NCBI GenBank assembly: GCA_002685535.1
Contig: NYXK01000071.1
Coordinates: forward strand, 1 to 64,000
DNA: 64,000 nucleotides
Origin: Deltaproteobacteria bacterium
GTDB lineage: Bacteria; SAR324; NAC60-12
Direction: 5' to 3'
A program made the translations under genes and the position numbers. The notes under the pieces were generated by a model that was not told the DNA's origin, ran no database searches, and saw only the letters and a program-made list of their open reading frames with translations. Shown piece by piece: positions 23,928-35,099 of this stretch. How positions within the stretch are numbered: the stretch's first letter is position 1; every line of letters begins with the position of its first letter.

Positions 23928-24960
23928 TTGTTTGAGATGCTAGTAACTCTGATCGAACGACAGCAAAATTGTAGGAATACAAGTGTGAAGATGGAATGGC
24001 AAGTGGGTCGATATTTCAACGTTACGATCTGCGTAATATTGAGGAATGGGAGCTATTAGAATGGGCTTGAGATTCGATGATCTACATGACACTTTTACCT
24101 AGGAATGTGTTTCTTAGCTACCGCCAATCATCTGGCTTCAGAATATTATTGGCATTTAAGCTACCGCCTTGCCGGGAGTGTGATAATTTTCAGTCAGTAT
24201 GGGAATTATTTGCAGGATGGAGGCTAGACAAGAGTCCAAATCAAAGTCGAGAATCCTTCACTACAATTGCCAAGGTAAGCAATGGAAGACGCGTGAAGAA
24301 AACGTTCTCTTCCCCTCCTGTCATTTCTCTGGTCCCCTATTCGTTTGTCTGTCCCCTCCTTTGTGCCCTTCGCCTCTGCCTTCTCATTATCTCTCCTCCA
24401 ATTTTAAAGGTGTTTTTAATTTCCTCTCTCGATTCCATAAGATGCCGCCACCTTCGCTCAGCTTGCGACACTGCGTATGAAGGGCGTGCGTTGAGATCTC
24501 TCATTGATCGTACGAATCAATGTGTTCTCGCGGAAGCTACGCAGATGCTCTATCACTCCAATGTGATTTGTCTTCGGCTCACAACGCTCGATATGGAAAG
24601 ATCACCTGCTAGAAGGCTGCATGGCGTGTGCTGGGCGGGGAAACGCCCAGGCTTGTTGATACCCGTTGCCGTACATATCTCCTTCTTTCTTCTTATACCA
24701 CATCAATTTAATCTCTGGCCACAGCATCACTCGTTTCGTTATCAGAATATCCTGTGTTTTGTTCAGTCGTCAAATGTTCATCCCGTCACTGGCTTAGGAG
24801 CAAGTTGGTGAGAAAACCAAGATGATCTGCCTACGTTGCATCTTATTGCATATATCAGTACAAAAGGTCTGGCGTGGTTTAAATAGGCTCGACGAATGTT
24901 AGATCGGGATTCAAGGTTGTCTTTACACAATGAGTAAAATGGCATCAGGCTGAGCTGTGC
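23928..24960. other. Intergenic, possible fragment of an F-box-like protein
   Basis: No complete gene. Around 24440-24620 on the plus strand a frame reads CVLAEATQMLYHSN, which faintly resembles the tract with which many fungal F-box-like or DUF7730 proteins describe a local helix. It is too short and isolated to call. The rest is unremarkable. Confidence 0.3.
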
Positions 24961-26244
24961 ATGATGGCAGCACGTGACGCTTACCAGTCGGGCACGTCTT
25001 GGGCAGGAACACGGCGCAGCTTCTCCGTAATCGTAAAACAAACCGATCTTTACTTCGACCGATTGAAGGCAAACATATCAGGAGGCAGGAGCCGATCTGT
25101 TTGCAATACACAGTCGACAAGCACCGGTTTGTTCACTCGATCTTTTCGAGTCCGGACCAACATCCGCTCATCTGACCAACGCTTCACAGCCTCATCTCAG
25201 CAATCCAAGGGTTCTTCAGGGAAAGGCACAGGCTGCCATCCTTCAACGCACTTTCTACCCAGCGCAGACAGAAACTTTGCTGCAATGTCAGTTCCCTCTC
25301 CAGCAATTACAACCGGATCTGCTCCCCCTCCTCGACCCAGGACCGACCTTGTCATCTCGTACGCGTCTGGAAGGTCTCATCGACCCTGGAACATGTCTAT
25401 ACAAACTGCCAGATCTAGCGCACTAAGCCAGACAACATCCCCACCTTCATTTCCATCAGTCGTCTCCAAAGCATATTGCCCTTCATCAACCCGGACTTTC
25501 ACGCTCTTCCTTCTCCTCCCGCCTGAACTTCAACTCCACATCTGGACTCTTGTATTTTTGGAACGACGAGTGGTTCCCCTATATAGCGCACCATTCACCC
25601 ATACATCCCGCTGCGCTCTTCTGCGGTTCTTGCGAGCAAGTGGACCAGGCTATGTCGAAGTGCCTACGGAAGCACCGCAGAGCTTGAAATCCGCGCCGTT
25701 TGCGTGTAGAGCATCATATGATATCTACAAACGCCTATATCACAGAATTATGGTGATGCGAAGCGACCGCAAGATGGTTCACGTGAAGTTCAATCCCAGA
25801 CAGGACGTGGTGTTTTTCAAGATGGGGTTAAGCAGTAAGATCCATACAGCTTTATCACTGGAAGCTATCGTAGGACATCAGCCGGAGGTAGTGAAGTGTT
25901 CAACAAGGATTGCGGTTGAAACGATTGGGGATGTGACAGATTTTGCGCGCGTTTTGAAGGGATTTGATATGCTCGAGGAGCTGGTCATTGTCTTGCCTGC
26001 TGTGAGGAAGGTTGGTGATAACTGGAATTTCTCTGACGTGGCGGGAAATGAAGATTCATGGGATCAGCGTGCTTGGGAGTTGGGCTTGAAAATCGTCACG
26101 ACGTTGGATACAGATGATTTGAAGAGCAAGGTCGAGAAGACGATTCTGGATGAGATGAAGAGGTTGAAGAATGAGAAGTGGAGTGGCTGGAAGTTTCCAA
26201 ACGTGAGAGCTGTAGAGAATTGGGAGGATATGCTGGAAAGTTAA
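24961..26244 (+). CDS. 2EXR-domain protein
   Basis: This is an intronless frame of up to 427 residues. A downstream ATG at 25285 would give 319 residues and may be the true start, because the first 108 residues are basic, Ser-rich and featureless. The 2EXR motif appears as FTLFLLLPPELQLHIWTLVF, followed by the usual aromatic-rich strand region (PGYVEVPTEAPQSLKSAPFACRA shortened form), then VVFFKMGL and a helical C-terminus ending in WKFPNVRAVENWEDMLES. 2EXR proteins are abundant in filamentous ascomycetes and have no established biochemical role; some resemble F-box proteins. No membrane segment or signal peptide. The neighbours do not suggest a pathway. Confidence 0.75.
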   Translation: MMAARDAYQSGTSWAGTRRSFSVIVKQTDLYFDRLKANISGGRSRSVCNTQSTSTGLFTRSFRVRTNIRSSDQRFTASSQQSKGSSGKGTGCHPSTHFLPSADRNFAAMSVPSPAITTGSAPPPRPRTDLVISYASGRSHRPWNMSIQTARSSALSQTTSPPSFPSVVSKAYCPSSTRTFTLFLLLPPELQLHIWTLVFLERRVVPLYSAPFTHTSRCALLRFLRASGPGYVEVPTEAPQSLKSAPFACRASYDIYKRLYHRIMVMRSDRKMVHVKFNPRQDVVFFKMGLSSKIHTALSLEAIVGHQPEVVKCSTRIAVETIGDVTDFARVLKGFDMLEELVIVLPAVRKVGDNWNFSDVAGNEDSWDQRAWELGLKIVTTLDTDDLKSKVEKTILDEMKRLKNEKWSGWKFPNVRAVENWEDMLES

Positions 26245-26484
26245 AATGTGTGCGGGGTTTCGATAGTTTGATATGTCTCGAATCAAGCACGTTTGGGATG
26301 TGTTTGAAATTACCAAAGTTGGTATTTTGTTCAAAGCTCTAGACACTGCCTATCCGCGATGTTGGCGAAGTAATCTGCTTGCCAGAGCCACCATATGATC
26401 CCAAAAAGCACTTCTCTGCTCCAAATTATTTTAAGAGGACTTTCCAAAAACACTGAGCACTGTATCTTGGTTGGGGACATGTTC

Positions 26485-27863
26485 TCAAATCTCGTCAGCA
26501 TCCTCACCGTCATTGTCAGCGCCGTCCTTATCCCCTGCTCGTTTATTGCCCGCTGCGTTGTCATTTCGTGTATTCCGTCGAGTAGAGCGTCTTGGAGCCG
26601 CTGGTAGTTCCTGTCCGACAGCATCATCTTGATGAATAACTCTCCCACGCCCAGCACCTCTACCCCGTCCCGTACCTCTGCCTCGTGTATTATCCCTACC
26701 TCGTGCTGGTGGAGGCACACCTACTTGAGCAACTTGAGCCCCACCACGTCCCTGAGCAGCAGGTCCAGAGACATTCCCAAGGGCAGGGTTGACCTGTACA
26801 AGAGTAGCACTCAGATTATCCCAAGCTCTCTCCATAACCGCCACATGGCGCTTGTCTCTATCTTCTTCGTCCTTGGTTTGCTGTTTCGATCTACCAAGTG
26901 TCTCCTGAAGACGAACATTCTCGCGGTTCAGTTTCCTGATATAGTTGTAGACTCTGTGTGAATCGGTTTCGACTGCTGCTTGGAGGTCTGCTGGCGAGCC
27001 GAACATATAGCCGGGGGGTGGTGTTGGGTTTCGCGCGGAGATTGGCTGAGGAACTGCGGGTGGAGAAATTGTAGCCGAGCTGTTAGGGAATGGTGGATTT
27101 TGAGGCGCGTTGGTTTGTTGATTTACGTTGTAGTTGTCTGGCAAGAGCGTATCCCGACCTGAGTAGTCCACATCGCCGAACGAGCTCTGGGTATAGCCCT
27201 GATACGAGAAGGCTTGTGGTGGATACGTCAGAGCTGGAGAAGTAAGATATCCTGGCTGGCCATCCATAGCGGCATCATTTGGGTTCCAACGGGGCTGTTG
27301 GGAATACTGATCCGTAGGAGAGGAAAGATGATATGTTGGATCATACACGTTTCCGCTCATGTTGGGATGGAATGAGCTCGAAGAAATGCTCGCTTCAACA
27401 TACTGCGAACCAGCGTAGCAAGGAGCCTGGGAGGAGTGTTCGGCTGAAAGAAGGCCGGGACTTTGACTGGCATAGCCAAGGGACGGGCGTCCATATTGCT
27501 GGGGCGGAGACAAGAAGCTAGCATCAGATACTGGAGCGCCCATGTATGCTGGAGGAGGTTCAGGACGAGTGGCTCCATAGCCAGACTGAGAGTCCATGCT
27601 TGTACTTCCATGGACTGTTGCTTGGGTTTGACCGGCTTCTTGTCTGTAATAAGTGTTGATTTGTTGTCCACTACCGTTGACCTGGAAGGTGTAGGAAGGA
27701 GGCTTCATTGGTGGCATTGGAGTCTTTGGCTTTCTGGAACTTCCTTGCTTACGAGTAGATGAGTAACGACTCTGTCGTCCCTGGTTGGGACTATCTGTGT
27801 CAGTAATAAAACGTGAAGAACAATACATGATGCTCACTCTTCATATTTTTTGCTGCCATGCAT
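26485..27863 (-). CDS. Low-complexity coiled-coil protein with RG-rich C-terminus
   Basis: Two exons (27863-27838 and 27790-26485, intron 47 nt with GTGAGC donor) encode 443 residues starting MHGSKKYEDPNQGRQSRYSS. About 290 residues rich in Pro, Ser, Tyr and Gln precede a predicted coiled coil (about 285-345: VYNYIRKLNRENVRLQETLG then many charged residues). An RG-repeat tract follows (RGRGTGRGRGAGRGR), and the tail is acidic and Asp-rich. RG tracts commonly bind RNA and are targets of arginine methylation; that function is inference here. I recognise no named family. The tiny first exon is supported by frame and by a canonical donor; an acceptor 4 nt earlier would break the frame. Confidence 0.7.
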
Positions 27864-28105
27864 CTTGGCTCACCGTGGCTGGTGTCATAATATGGGCAAG
27901 ATTGAAAGAGAGGAAGTCCAAGGTTCCGGTTGGTGCTGAAAGAAACAAGGCCTGGGGCGAACTATCCGCTTCTGTTGATTTCTGGTCTTCATCTGTGAAT
28001 TTGTGGTCGATAAACAAGCTCGCTTGCTTTCACTGGCTCGAATTCATTTGTCACGGAAGCGCGCCAGGGACGCGCTCAACGACATGCGACAAAAAACGCG
28101 TTGCT

Positions 28106-29503
28106 TCACTTGAGCCAGCTTAGAAGCTCCTGGAAGGTGGTCTCGGCATCAACACAGATTCCTGATTGTGAATTGCTTGCCTTGAGAGGGTTGTTGTTTT
28201 GAGGATGGTTGCCTTCAACGCTCACTTTCAAATCAAACTGGCCCTTGCTGAACGCAGCATCACCGATTTTAGTATCTGCCGTCGTGATGCCCGAATATCC
28301 CGTATCAGTCAAAAATATATGAGTTGGTCGTCGAGAGGCGACCTTCTTGGCAGTTGCCAGTGATTCTCTCTGCTTCTCCCAGTCTGCAGTTTCACGGTAA
28401 TGCTCTGCTATCCAGGACTCTGCTCTACCCATGAGACGTTCTGTGACAGTTTTACGTAGATCGACGACAGGAGCATCGTTCGGTGGTGGAGTGGGAGCCG
28501 GCGATGTTGTCCCAGACATATACCGTCTATATTCTATTGCCTCGGGTGCTCGCAGAGCATTCCTCAAGTCGTTGGCGCATAAGCTCAAAATCACTCGACC
28601 CCGGTCCGTTCGCGAATAGGCTGGAATAGGCCATACGGAACGTCGAGCCTTCATGGACAGTGAAGCAATAGAATGTTCAAGTTCTCGAGTGACCCTTGAG
28701 GTCGAGGTCACCGCAAAGCAAACATCTCTGATGTCTGCAGTTCTAGCCGAGTCTATGAAGGTATCCTCCAAAACTAAATGGTAGGCGATGTGATGCAGTA
28801 GGAGATTATTGCAGAGTTGCTCAGAAGTCATCAAATAATCGGCACGAACCGCGTCTCGGCAGCAGAGGAGTGTTAAGCCAAGGAGACCAAACACTGCATC
28901 ACGCGGATCTTCGCACTCAGAGCCTTTGAACTTGAGTGTCAAATCTGCAAGTGGCAGAGCTAGCGGGAACCTTCGTTCGTCCTTGTCAATTGCGGCCTGG
29001 CTAAGTCGGAATGGCGCCGAGCAAGTGATAGAAAACCGATCTTCGGTGTTGTTCTGATTGATACACAGAGCATCTATCCATAGGACTCTCGGCTCATCAT
29101 CCAGTTGGAGGTGGTGCAAGGCCCACCAGAGATTTTCCCGCACTGGGATCTCCACCCCATCCATGTTGATGAGAAGTTCTGGTAAGACAGGACCCCATTC
29201 GTAAGATAGCGCCTCATAGGAATTTCCGATTAGGTTTTGGGTCGTCAGCTTGCATTTGATCTTGTCTCCTTCTACTGCGCGAGGTTGGAGGTGGACGAGG
29301 CGTATCTCAAGCTCATCACATGGTTCGGGAATTGGCAGGCCTTTATACGTCTCTCTTGGTGGGCTCTTTTGCTCATGGGGAACGACGGATACAGAAGAAG
29401 CGTCCACATCTTGTTTTCTGGAAAGACGGATTCTGTTCAGCCAGCTGCTTCTCTTCCATTTCTCGCGGCCCTTGGCGGTTTGCTGTTCAGGTTCTACCAT
29501 CAT
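28106..29503 (-). CDS. HET-domain protein with the middle of the domain missing
   Basis: This intronless gene encodes 465 residues. The opening of a HET domain is clear: NSYEALSYEWG, then VRENLWWALHHLQ and VLWIDALCINQNNTED. A normal HET domain continues with a block holding the IYSxA, WLG and RPWFxRxWIxQE motifs. Here the sequence jumps instead to LPLADLTLKFKGSECEDPRD and AVFGLLGL, which normally lie 100 or more residues further on. The C-terminal half is otherwise typical of fungal HET proteins. HET proteins trigger cell death after fusion of incompatible fungi; loss of the core probably disables this, although shortened HET proteins are known. The reading frame remains fully open, so the deletion was in frame. 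No intron could supply the missing part. Confidence 0.8.
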   Translation of the reverse strand: MMVEPEQQTAKGREKWKRSSWLNRIRLSRKQDVDASSVSVVPHEQKSPPRETYKGLPIPEPCDELEIRLVHLQPRAVEGDKIKCKLTTQNLIGNSYEALSYEWGPVLPELLINMDGVEIPVRENLWWALHHLQLDDEPRVLWIDALCINQNNTEDRFSITCSAPFRLSQAAIDKDERRFPLALPLADLTLKFKGSECEDPRDAVFGLLGLTLLCCRDAVRADYLMTSEQLCNNLLLHHIAYHLVLEDTFIDSARTADIRDVCFAVTSTSRVTRELEHSIASLSMKARRSVWPIPAYSRTDRGRVILSLCANDLRNALRAPEAIEYRRYMSGTTSPAPTPPPNDAPVVDLRKTVTERLMGRAESWIAEHYRETADWEKQRESLATAKKVASRRPTHIFLTDTGYSGITTADTKIGDAAFSKGQFDLKVSVEGNHPQNNNPLKASNSQSGICVDAETTFQELLSWLK

Positions 29504-30074
29504 CGGAATCTCGCATGGAGATGAGATGAGAAATGTGTTATGTCAATCGAGAACGAAGTCCATTAATAACAGCTTATAAGATTAGCTTGAACTGACTGGA
29601 ACACCAAGGATTGTCGAGACCAGAATGTGTGCGTGTTCTGCTAGATGTTCTACCAGTTGTCGTTCACATGCTGAGTAAGCAGCAGAAGCAGAACCTAGGC
29701 ACAGGGATGTAGTCCCGTACATATTCCCAAGGTAAGACGAGTCAAGAAAGATTGCTCTCGTATATCCTACATTCCCATGGTCTTATATTGAGGGCAGAAG
29801 ACCATTACATAGATCGTATAAAGAATGTATGCATTGGCATTATGTCCTGGCTTTTCATTGTTTGTGCTCCTCGCTTCTCCTCGCAAACTGTTGTTCGACC
29901 AGGCACGAGAAGCAAACAGTGGAGATTAGCCCGGGGTCTGGATTACGTCACAGCTGTATTGCTAGGATAGTCTTGTGTGCGGCAGACTGACTTATCGGGG
30001 GTGGACAAATTCAAGGATTAAGACAGACAACAGATAGAGCAAACATTTCTTGGGTATCAAATATAAATCGTTAA
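29504..30074. other. Intergenic, nothing recognised
   Basis: This lies upstream of the HET gene and downstream of the Ybp1-like gene. Only short chance frames occur. Confidence 0.5.
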
Positions 30075-32000
30075 TCATTTCTCCTCAATCTGCCTTGAGC
30101 ACATGGCAATCCGATCTCCAAGGAGTTGCAAATCCATTTTCGACCCTCCAACATGAGCCAGGCTTTCCGGGCTTGGATTCAATATTTCCAAACCCTTCTC
30201 TTGAGCCAGTCGTAGAGGTCCCAGGTAGATCTCCTCCACAACACCGAGCATACCAGCCGGAACAAGATGGGAATACGTCTTCCCACCAATGAAATAGAGA
30301 AAGTTGACCACGGCCATATGGAATGGAAATGATTGCTCCATTTCTTGAAGCAGCTCATCGTCCGAGGCATCTGCAAGTGGGGAGGTATCTGGAAACAAAT
30401 ATGGCTGGGCAGCTGCGAGAGCAACTGTGGATGCAAAAGCGTTCTCGGATCCACGCGTATGAGCCGTAATAAGTTCTTCTTTCAGCCAAGAGACTGCGGA
30501 CCCTTTCAAGGATTCATACGGGCAGTGCTCCAGAGTGTCTGAAATGAATGTCAGTCGCAGTCGATCCATTGGATGTGCATGTAAGATTGATGACGTAAGG
30601 ACATGCGCAGCATATCGCAACGTCGGCGAAGGCGTATTGGCGGACAGTAGAGAGACGGACTGGAGATGTTGTAAAAAGTCCTCGTCCTCGAGGGGTCCAG
30701 CAACGAAATTGTTGTCATTCTCCAGCCAAAGCCCCAACGCCAAAACCGCATCGATGACACCAGTTTCTTCGCTCCCGATGCTACCAGGTCCACCGGTACC
30801 AATGAAAAGCTGAATGAGCTTCGCATGATCCGGGAAGATTGTGAGTTTCGGTAAGGCAACTTTTGACTCAAAAAGAACCGAGGAAAATATGGAGGAGGTT
30901 ATGAGGAAGAGTGACCCTGCTTGAGAAAGTGGTATCTCGCTAGGGGAAGACGGATATTCTGTTTCGTACTCTGCTGTATGCGAATCCGTTTTGTATATAG
31001 AGTCGAAGAGGGTGGCGAAATCGGATAGACCAAGATCTCGAGATAAAGCCTAGTCATGTCAGACAATTCATCCAGCAGGCAGAGGGAGTACAGCGGGAGA
31101 TATATGGTCTATAGAAGCGCCCGTTTACACAGAAGTCCTTGTATGCCATATATTCCCAAACACAGAACTTACGACTAGTTGACCAACAATTGCTGTTCTC
31201 GTAACAAGTGCCGGATCATCCTTATAAGTCTCTCCTAAACTCTTTCGCACGGGAACAACCATGCGCGGGTCAAAATGTTCTTGTAACCTGGCAGCCCATT
31301 CCAATGTATTCGTGTTAATATATTCCTCCAGAACATGGGTGACGAAAGATTGCAGCAGCTTCTGTTGAATGGCAGCTTCTGCCGGGTCTTCGTCTTGTGC
31401 TTCAGGATCGGGAGCCAAAGGGCCAGATGTACTGCTTGTGGCGACTGGTATGTTCAAACTCGACTTTCGGCCGGGTAGAGAAGGACGCTTCTTGCCTGAG
31501 ATTGTGTGTACGAAGGAGATGACTGCGAGTGTGGCTTCGTTTGAGGGGCGATATGAAGAGAGAATTGCCATTAGAGACGTTGACAGGAACCGGGAGGGGT
31601 TCTTCGTCTTGATTCGCGGATGCAGTATAGCAAGGAGATTGACCAGAGTGCAGAACTTGTCTGTCGAAGAGGGTTCCGATCCAGCCTCTTTCTCCTTCTC
31701 CTCCTCGTCCTCCTCGTCGAGGTCCAGCAGCTGCATAGACTCTGTAACCTTCAGAACAACCTCTCTGGGATTCCCAAGTCGAGCTATTGTATCGAGACAT
31801 CTCTGCGAGCCAGGCATAGGGAGTAGCAGATGAATCAAATCCCAGCCAATGCTTTGTGTCAGCTCGGCATCTTGAAGAATATCGTTCAGCGTTGGCAGAA
31901 TCTCCGGGGACATGTGGGTTTCGAGGATCGTGAGGTACGTGATGGGGTCCGTCACGGGAGGTCGACTCTCCGTGATTGCTTTAATTGTGTAGTCCGCCAT
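30075..32000 (-). CDS. Ybp1/glomulin-type (DUF1760) protein
   Basis: Two exons (32000-31173 and 31049-30075, intron 123 nt with GTAAGT donor) encode 600 residues, starting MADYTIKAITESRPP. The sequence is helical throughout, resembling the YAP-binding/ALF4/Glomulin family: TYLTILETHMSPEILPTL, GWDLIHLLLPMPGSQRCLDT, NPREVVLKVTE, and the C-terminal LGVVEEIYLGPLRLAQ. An acidic Glu/Asp-rich insert lies near 100. In yeast, Ybp1 binds the transcription factor Yap1 and is needed for its peroxide-induced oxidation; glomulin and ALF4 regulate cullin-RING ligases. Which role applies here cannot be read from sequence. The gene is divergent from an AhpD-like gene across about 600 bp; both could relate to peroxide response, though this is speculative. 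Confidence 0.8.
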
Positions 32001-32606
32001 TGTGATGTAGCTGTAGTCTTGACGTTAGCAATGCTAAGGCTGAAGAAGTTGAGTGTTGTTTCAGCCCCGCGATTGCAAGCGCAAGGCTGAAGATCACGTG
32101 CGATACAAGTTTGTTTACATTCTCGTCAGGCTCTCCGCGCGTCGAGGCTGTCGGAATGAAAATGCTCTTGCGATTGCAGTAATAGCACATCTGTATCACA
32201 TCGCATTGCTCAGGCCCTGAAAAGTAGCCCACCTTTGTCGTTTCCGCATCAAAATTGACGCTATTTTCTGACTTCCGTTGCCCCCCCTCTCCTGTCTTCT
32301 TCCACATGCCCAGTTTGTAAGAGCTGACACTCTCTCCTTGGTCCATTGTTCTCTCCATGCGCATCTCTCTATTCAGGGCCCGAGTCTCCGTCCCCGGCAG
32401 ATCAGCAGACGCACAGCTTGTGCCATCTAAGGCAACCATTCCACTCAATAGCCGTGAGTTAGGCTATTTCTTAATCTCTGCCTTCTGACAATCCTCCAGG
32501 TCGCTGGCCCGCACAATTGACTTCGCTGCATCCTCCTCTGCCCCGTTACCCCTCAAGAGTCACGACAAACCCCTCCTCGAAGTCATTCCGCTGCATGACA
32601 AGAACA
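32001..32606. promoter_or_regulatory. Divergent intergenic region (Ybp1-like / AhpD-like)
   Basis: This is the shared upstream region of two divergent genes. No coding evidence. An in-frame ATG at 32595 (MTRTM) precedes the chosen AhpD-like start by four codons. Confidence 0.4.
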
Positions 32607-33474
32607 ATGGCTACCACCGCTGAGCCCACCAAAGGTGAAGCAGTATCTCTGTTCGAGGCAGTGGAGAAGAAGTTCCCACATAAGACTGTTGGTGAAGACA
32701 CTTGGTATTTGGTCGTTGTAGGTTGGCAGATATCTCCTCCGTAAATTGCGGCGACTGATATCTGCCAGCTTTCCGCCCTCGTTGGAGTTGAACCCGAACA
32801 CGCCGCATACCTCTACACATACTTGATCAACAAACCCCAGTTCTCCACACCCGAGTCTCGCCAAACACTTGTACGTCGACTTCGAGAAGCTCTGGTAAAG
32901 AATGTCGCCCTACAAGGAGTCTGCAAGCCTCTGGAAGCTTTGTTCTCATTCGCAAAGCTCGAGCGGCCGGAGGACAAAGATTACACATTCTCGAGGTATG
33001 GCAAACGGTCCAAGTTATAGGCAGACACTGATGCTGTTTACTAGAGAGAAATGGCAGGCCGGACCAGAGACCATTGACAGAGGGAATGCGTGGCTCAATA
33101 CCATCTACAAAGATAACTTATCAACATCCACAAGCCCATTTGCTGCGCACAAGGACTTCGAGTTCATCTCCCGCCAAATAACCTACGGCTTCTACCTCTC
33201 GGACCATACGATCCTGCAGCCCGTTGAGACGGAGCTAGTTACATTGGCAGGAATAATGATACAGAACCTCCCGTTGGAGACAGCTTGGCACCTGCGGGGT
33301 ACCAGAAGGGTGGGCGTCAGTATGGAGGACGTTGAAACGATTCAGCAATGCGTAAGTTCTGGTCTTGTGTTCAAGTCTCCTGTCTGACAGTTCCAGATTG
33401 AGATGGTGGCTAAGTACGGCGGAGCGAAGATGCATAAAGTACCTCGAGTCGCAGACGTTGAGCACGAGGTTTAA
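32607..33474 (+). CDS. AhpD-like (carboxymuconolactone-decarboxylase-fold) protein
   Basis: Four exons (32607-32717, 32769-32995, 33045-33351, 33397-33474) encode 240 residues. The introns are 51, 49 and 45 nt. The start MATTAEPTKGE was preferred over the ATG at 32595 because its context (A at -3, G at +4) is better. The sequence belongs to a family of fungal helical proteins with an AhpD-like fold: LSALVGVEPEHAAYLYTYLI, CKPLEALFSFAKLERPED, FISRQITYGFYLSDHTIL, and METELVTL-type helix followed by AWHLRGTRRVGVS. The canonical alkylhydroperoxidase CxxC redox pair is absent, so enzymatic peroxide reduction is doubtful. Probably cytosolic. Family assignment is moderate; function is unknown. Confidence 0.7.
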
Positions 33475-33872
33475 GCAGCATCAAGAGTATCAGAGAAGCG
33501 TAGATTTCGATGCATAGATTTGCACATGGCCAGGATGATTGTTCTGGGTTCGTGCCAAGCTCATTGCGTAGTACTCAGAACTCCTCTTCCACGATGCCTG
33601 ACAACACCTACTTTCATTGCAGTAGCCTCTTTATCGACTCAGCTTTTCGTCTCATTCTCTCTACTTGTCTACGCTGTTGCACCTACAAGGCCTTTCTGTC
33701 GGCTCGAGATTCTTTAAGCGCTCTACCAATCAACCCATGTCTTCATTATCGTCACCAGAGCCTGCTGAACCATCGTCTCATTCTCCAAAAGTATTCATTA
33801 TCTCTTCTTCGTCACTCTCTTTCACATCACCTCCCACTCGTCTCTGCTTAAGCCAAAAGCAAACTCTTCAGA
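33475..33872. other. Intergenic, nothing recognised
   Basis: This lies between the AhpD-like gene and the first amidoligase-like gene. Only chance frames; it presumably includes the promoter of the latter. Confidence 0.45.
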
Positions 33873-35099
33873 ATGGCAGCTTTTCAATTTCGCATGACCC
33901 TTGAGTTTGCTGTGCAATCTCAGACCGAACCAACTCTCGCTGATGCAGCAAAGCTTCATGTTGCAATCGAGAAACAGCTCCAGGCAGAAGGTCTTCCGAC
34001 CAAAGTACACAAGGAGGAAACCCCGCGCAAGGTGAACAACCCGGACGAAAATGACTCCAAGTCCGAGGGCGAGGACCGAGATGAGCTTTTGGATCTGCCA
34101 GCTTACGGTTTTGAGTACGTCGAACGTAAGTATGATATTTGGAAGGTTTCGAAGGCAGAAGGTCGAAACCTGATTTCTTCAATGGAAGAACTAAAGCCCA
34201 AGATGGTTGGATATGCTGTCTCGGTCTCCACGCCTTGGCTGAATCCACCAGAAGAGTCAATCAAGGTAATCCATCGTGTCTGCGACATGCTGAGATCGAA
34301 AAATATGACGTTCTTCTGTAACGGCGCCATCGTGCCCCAAGTCATAATATCTGAAGTTGGTGGATACAGCCACCAAGACGTCAAAAACTTCCTCGCGTTG
34401 GTGTGGACTTTTGAATCTCAATTTGATATCTTACATCCCCCGTCTGCTCCAGAATTTGACCACTGGGTTCGACGTCAAGGCTTACGAAGTACGACCACAA
34501 TCTGCCGCCGTGGAGAGAACTGCTTCACAGCTGCTCGGACTGGAGACCCGAAGTATGCCAATCCACCTACTCCATTGGAACAGCTCGACAAGATCTTCAG
34601 TCGTAAGACATCGAACCAAGTGGTCAGACTGGTCATGTATCCGGATCCGTATGGCATTCAGATTTACGACCTCCGACAGCTGTACACTCCCATCAGGAGG
34701 CAGTATGGTTCCTCTCCAGGTATCATATTTGAACAAGACGAAGCTACATTAGACCATACCGCCATTCGGCACTGGGACAAACTCTGCCTGGGTATGGTAC
34801 AGTTCACTCGTGAGGACAATCCTATCGATGTACCTGCCTATCTGCGATCTCATGCAGAAGATGCTCAGTACAGTGTCATCAGCATCATCAACGATATGGG
34901 CCTACCTGAGCAAGCGGAGTACTACAAGACAGTCGTTGAGCGGAGAATTGCTGACAAGATAAACAATGACTCAAGCGTAGATGTAGTGCAAGATGAGCTG
35001 AAGCATATGTCATTTGAACAACCGCCAAGTGATAATGAGAGCGAGAGTTGCTACTTCTCTGGAGATGATCATTACCACGATCATCAGGACTTCCTGTAA
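33873..35099 (+). CDS. Amidoligase-like protein with degenerate active-site motif (copy 1)
   Basis: This intronless gene encodes 408 residues. It follows the layout of fungal Amidoligase_2 proteins: an N-terminal FRMTLEFAVQ (equivalent to the FGVELEF strand), then IWKVSKAEGR, GYAVSVSTPWL, a helix IKVIHRVCDML, and GGYSHQDVKNFLALVWTFES with FDILHPPSAPEF. In active amidoligases a CGLHVHVG-like His pair lies before the VKN helix. Here that place reads CNGAIVPQVII, with no histidine, and the glutamates of the first strand are reduced. The protein is therefore probably not an active ligase. A low-complexity acidic segment occupies about 50-70. A broken paralogue lies 805 bp downstream on the same strand. 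Assignment rests on motif order, not on catalytic residues. Confidence 0.6.
   Translation: MAAFQFRMTLEFAVQSQTEPTLADAAKLHVAIEKQLQAEGLPTKVHKEETPRKVNNPDENDSKSEGEDRDELLDLPAYGFEYVERKYDIWKVSKAEGRNLISSMEELKPKMVGYAVSVSTPWLNPPEESIKVIHRVCDMLRSKNMTFFCNGAIVPQVIISEVGGYSHQDVKNFLALVWTFESQFDILHPPSAPEFDHWVRRQGLRSTTTICRRGENCFTAARTGDPKYANPPTPLEQLDKIFSRKTSNQVVRLVMYPDPYGIQIYDLRQLYTPIRRQYGSSPGIIFEQDEATLDHTAIRHWDKLCLGMVQFTREDNPIDVPAYLRSHAEDAQYSVISIINDMGLPEQAEYYKTVVERRIADKINNDSSVDVVQDELKHMSFEQPPSDNESESCYFSGDDHYHDHQDFL

Noticed and set aside
24077-24811. 244-residue plus-strand frame
   Set aside because: Mostly random-looking; only a short tract resembles F-box-like proteins, too little to call a gene.
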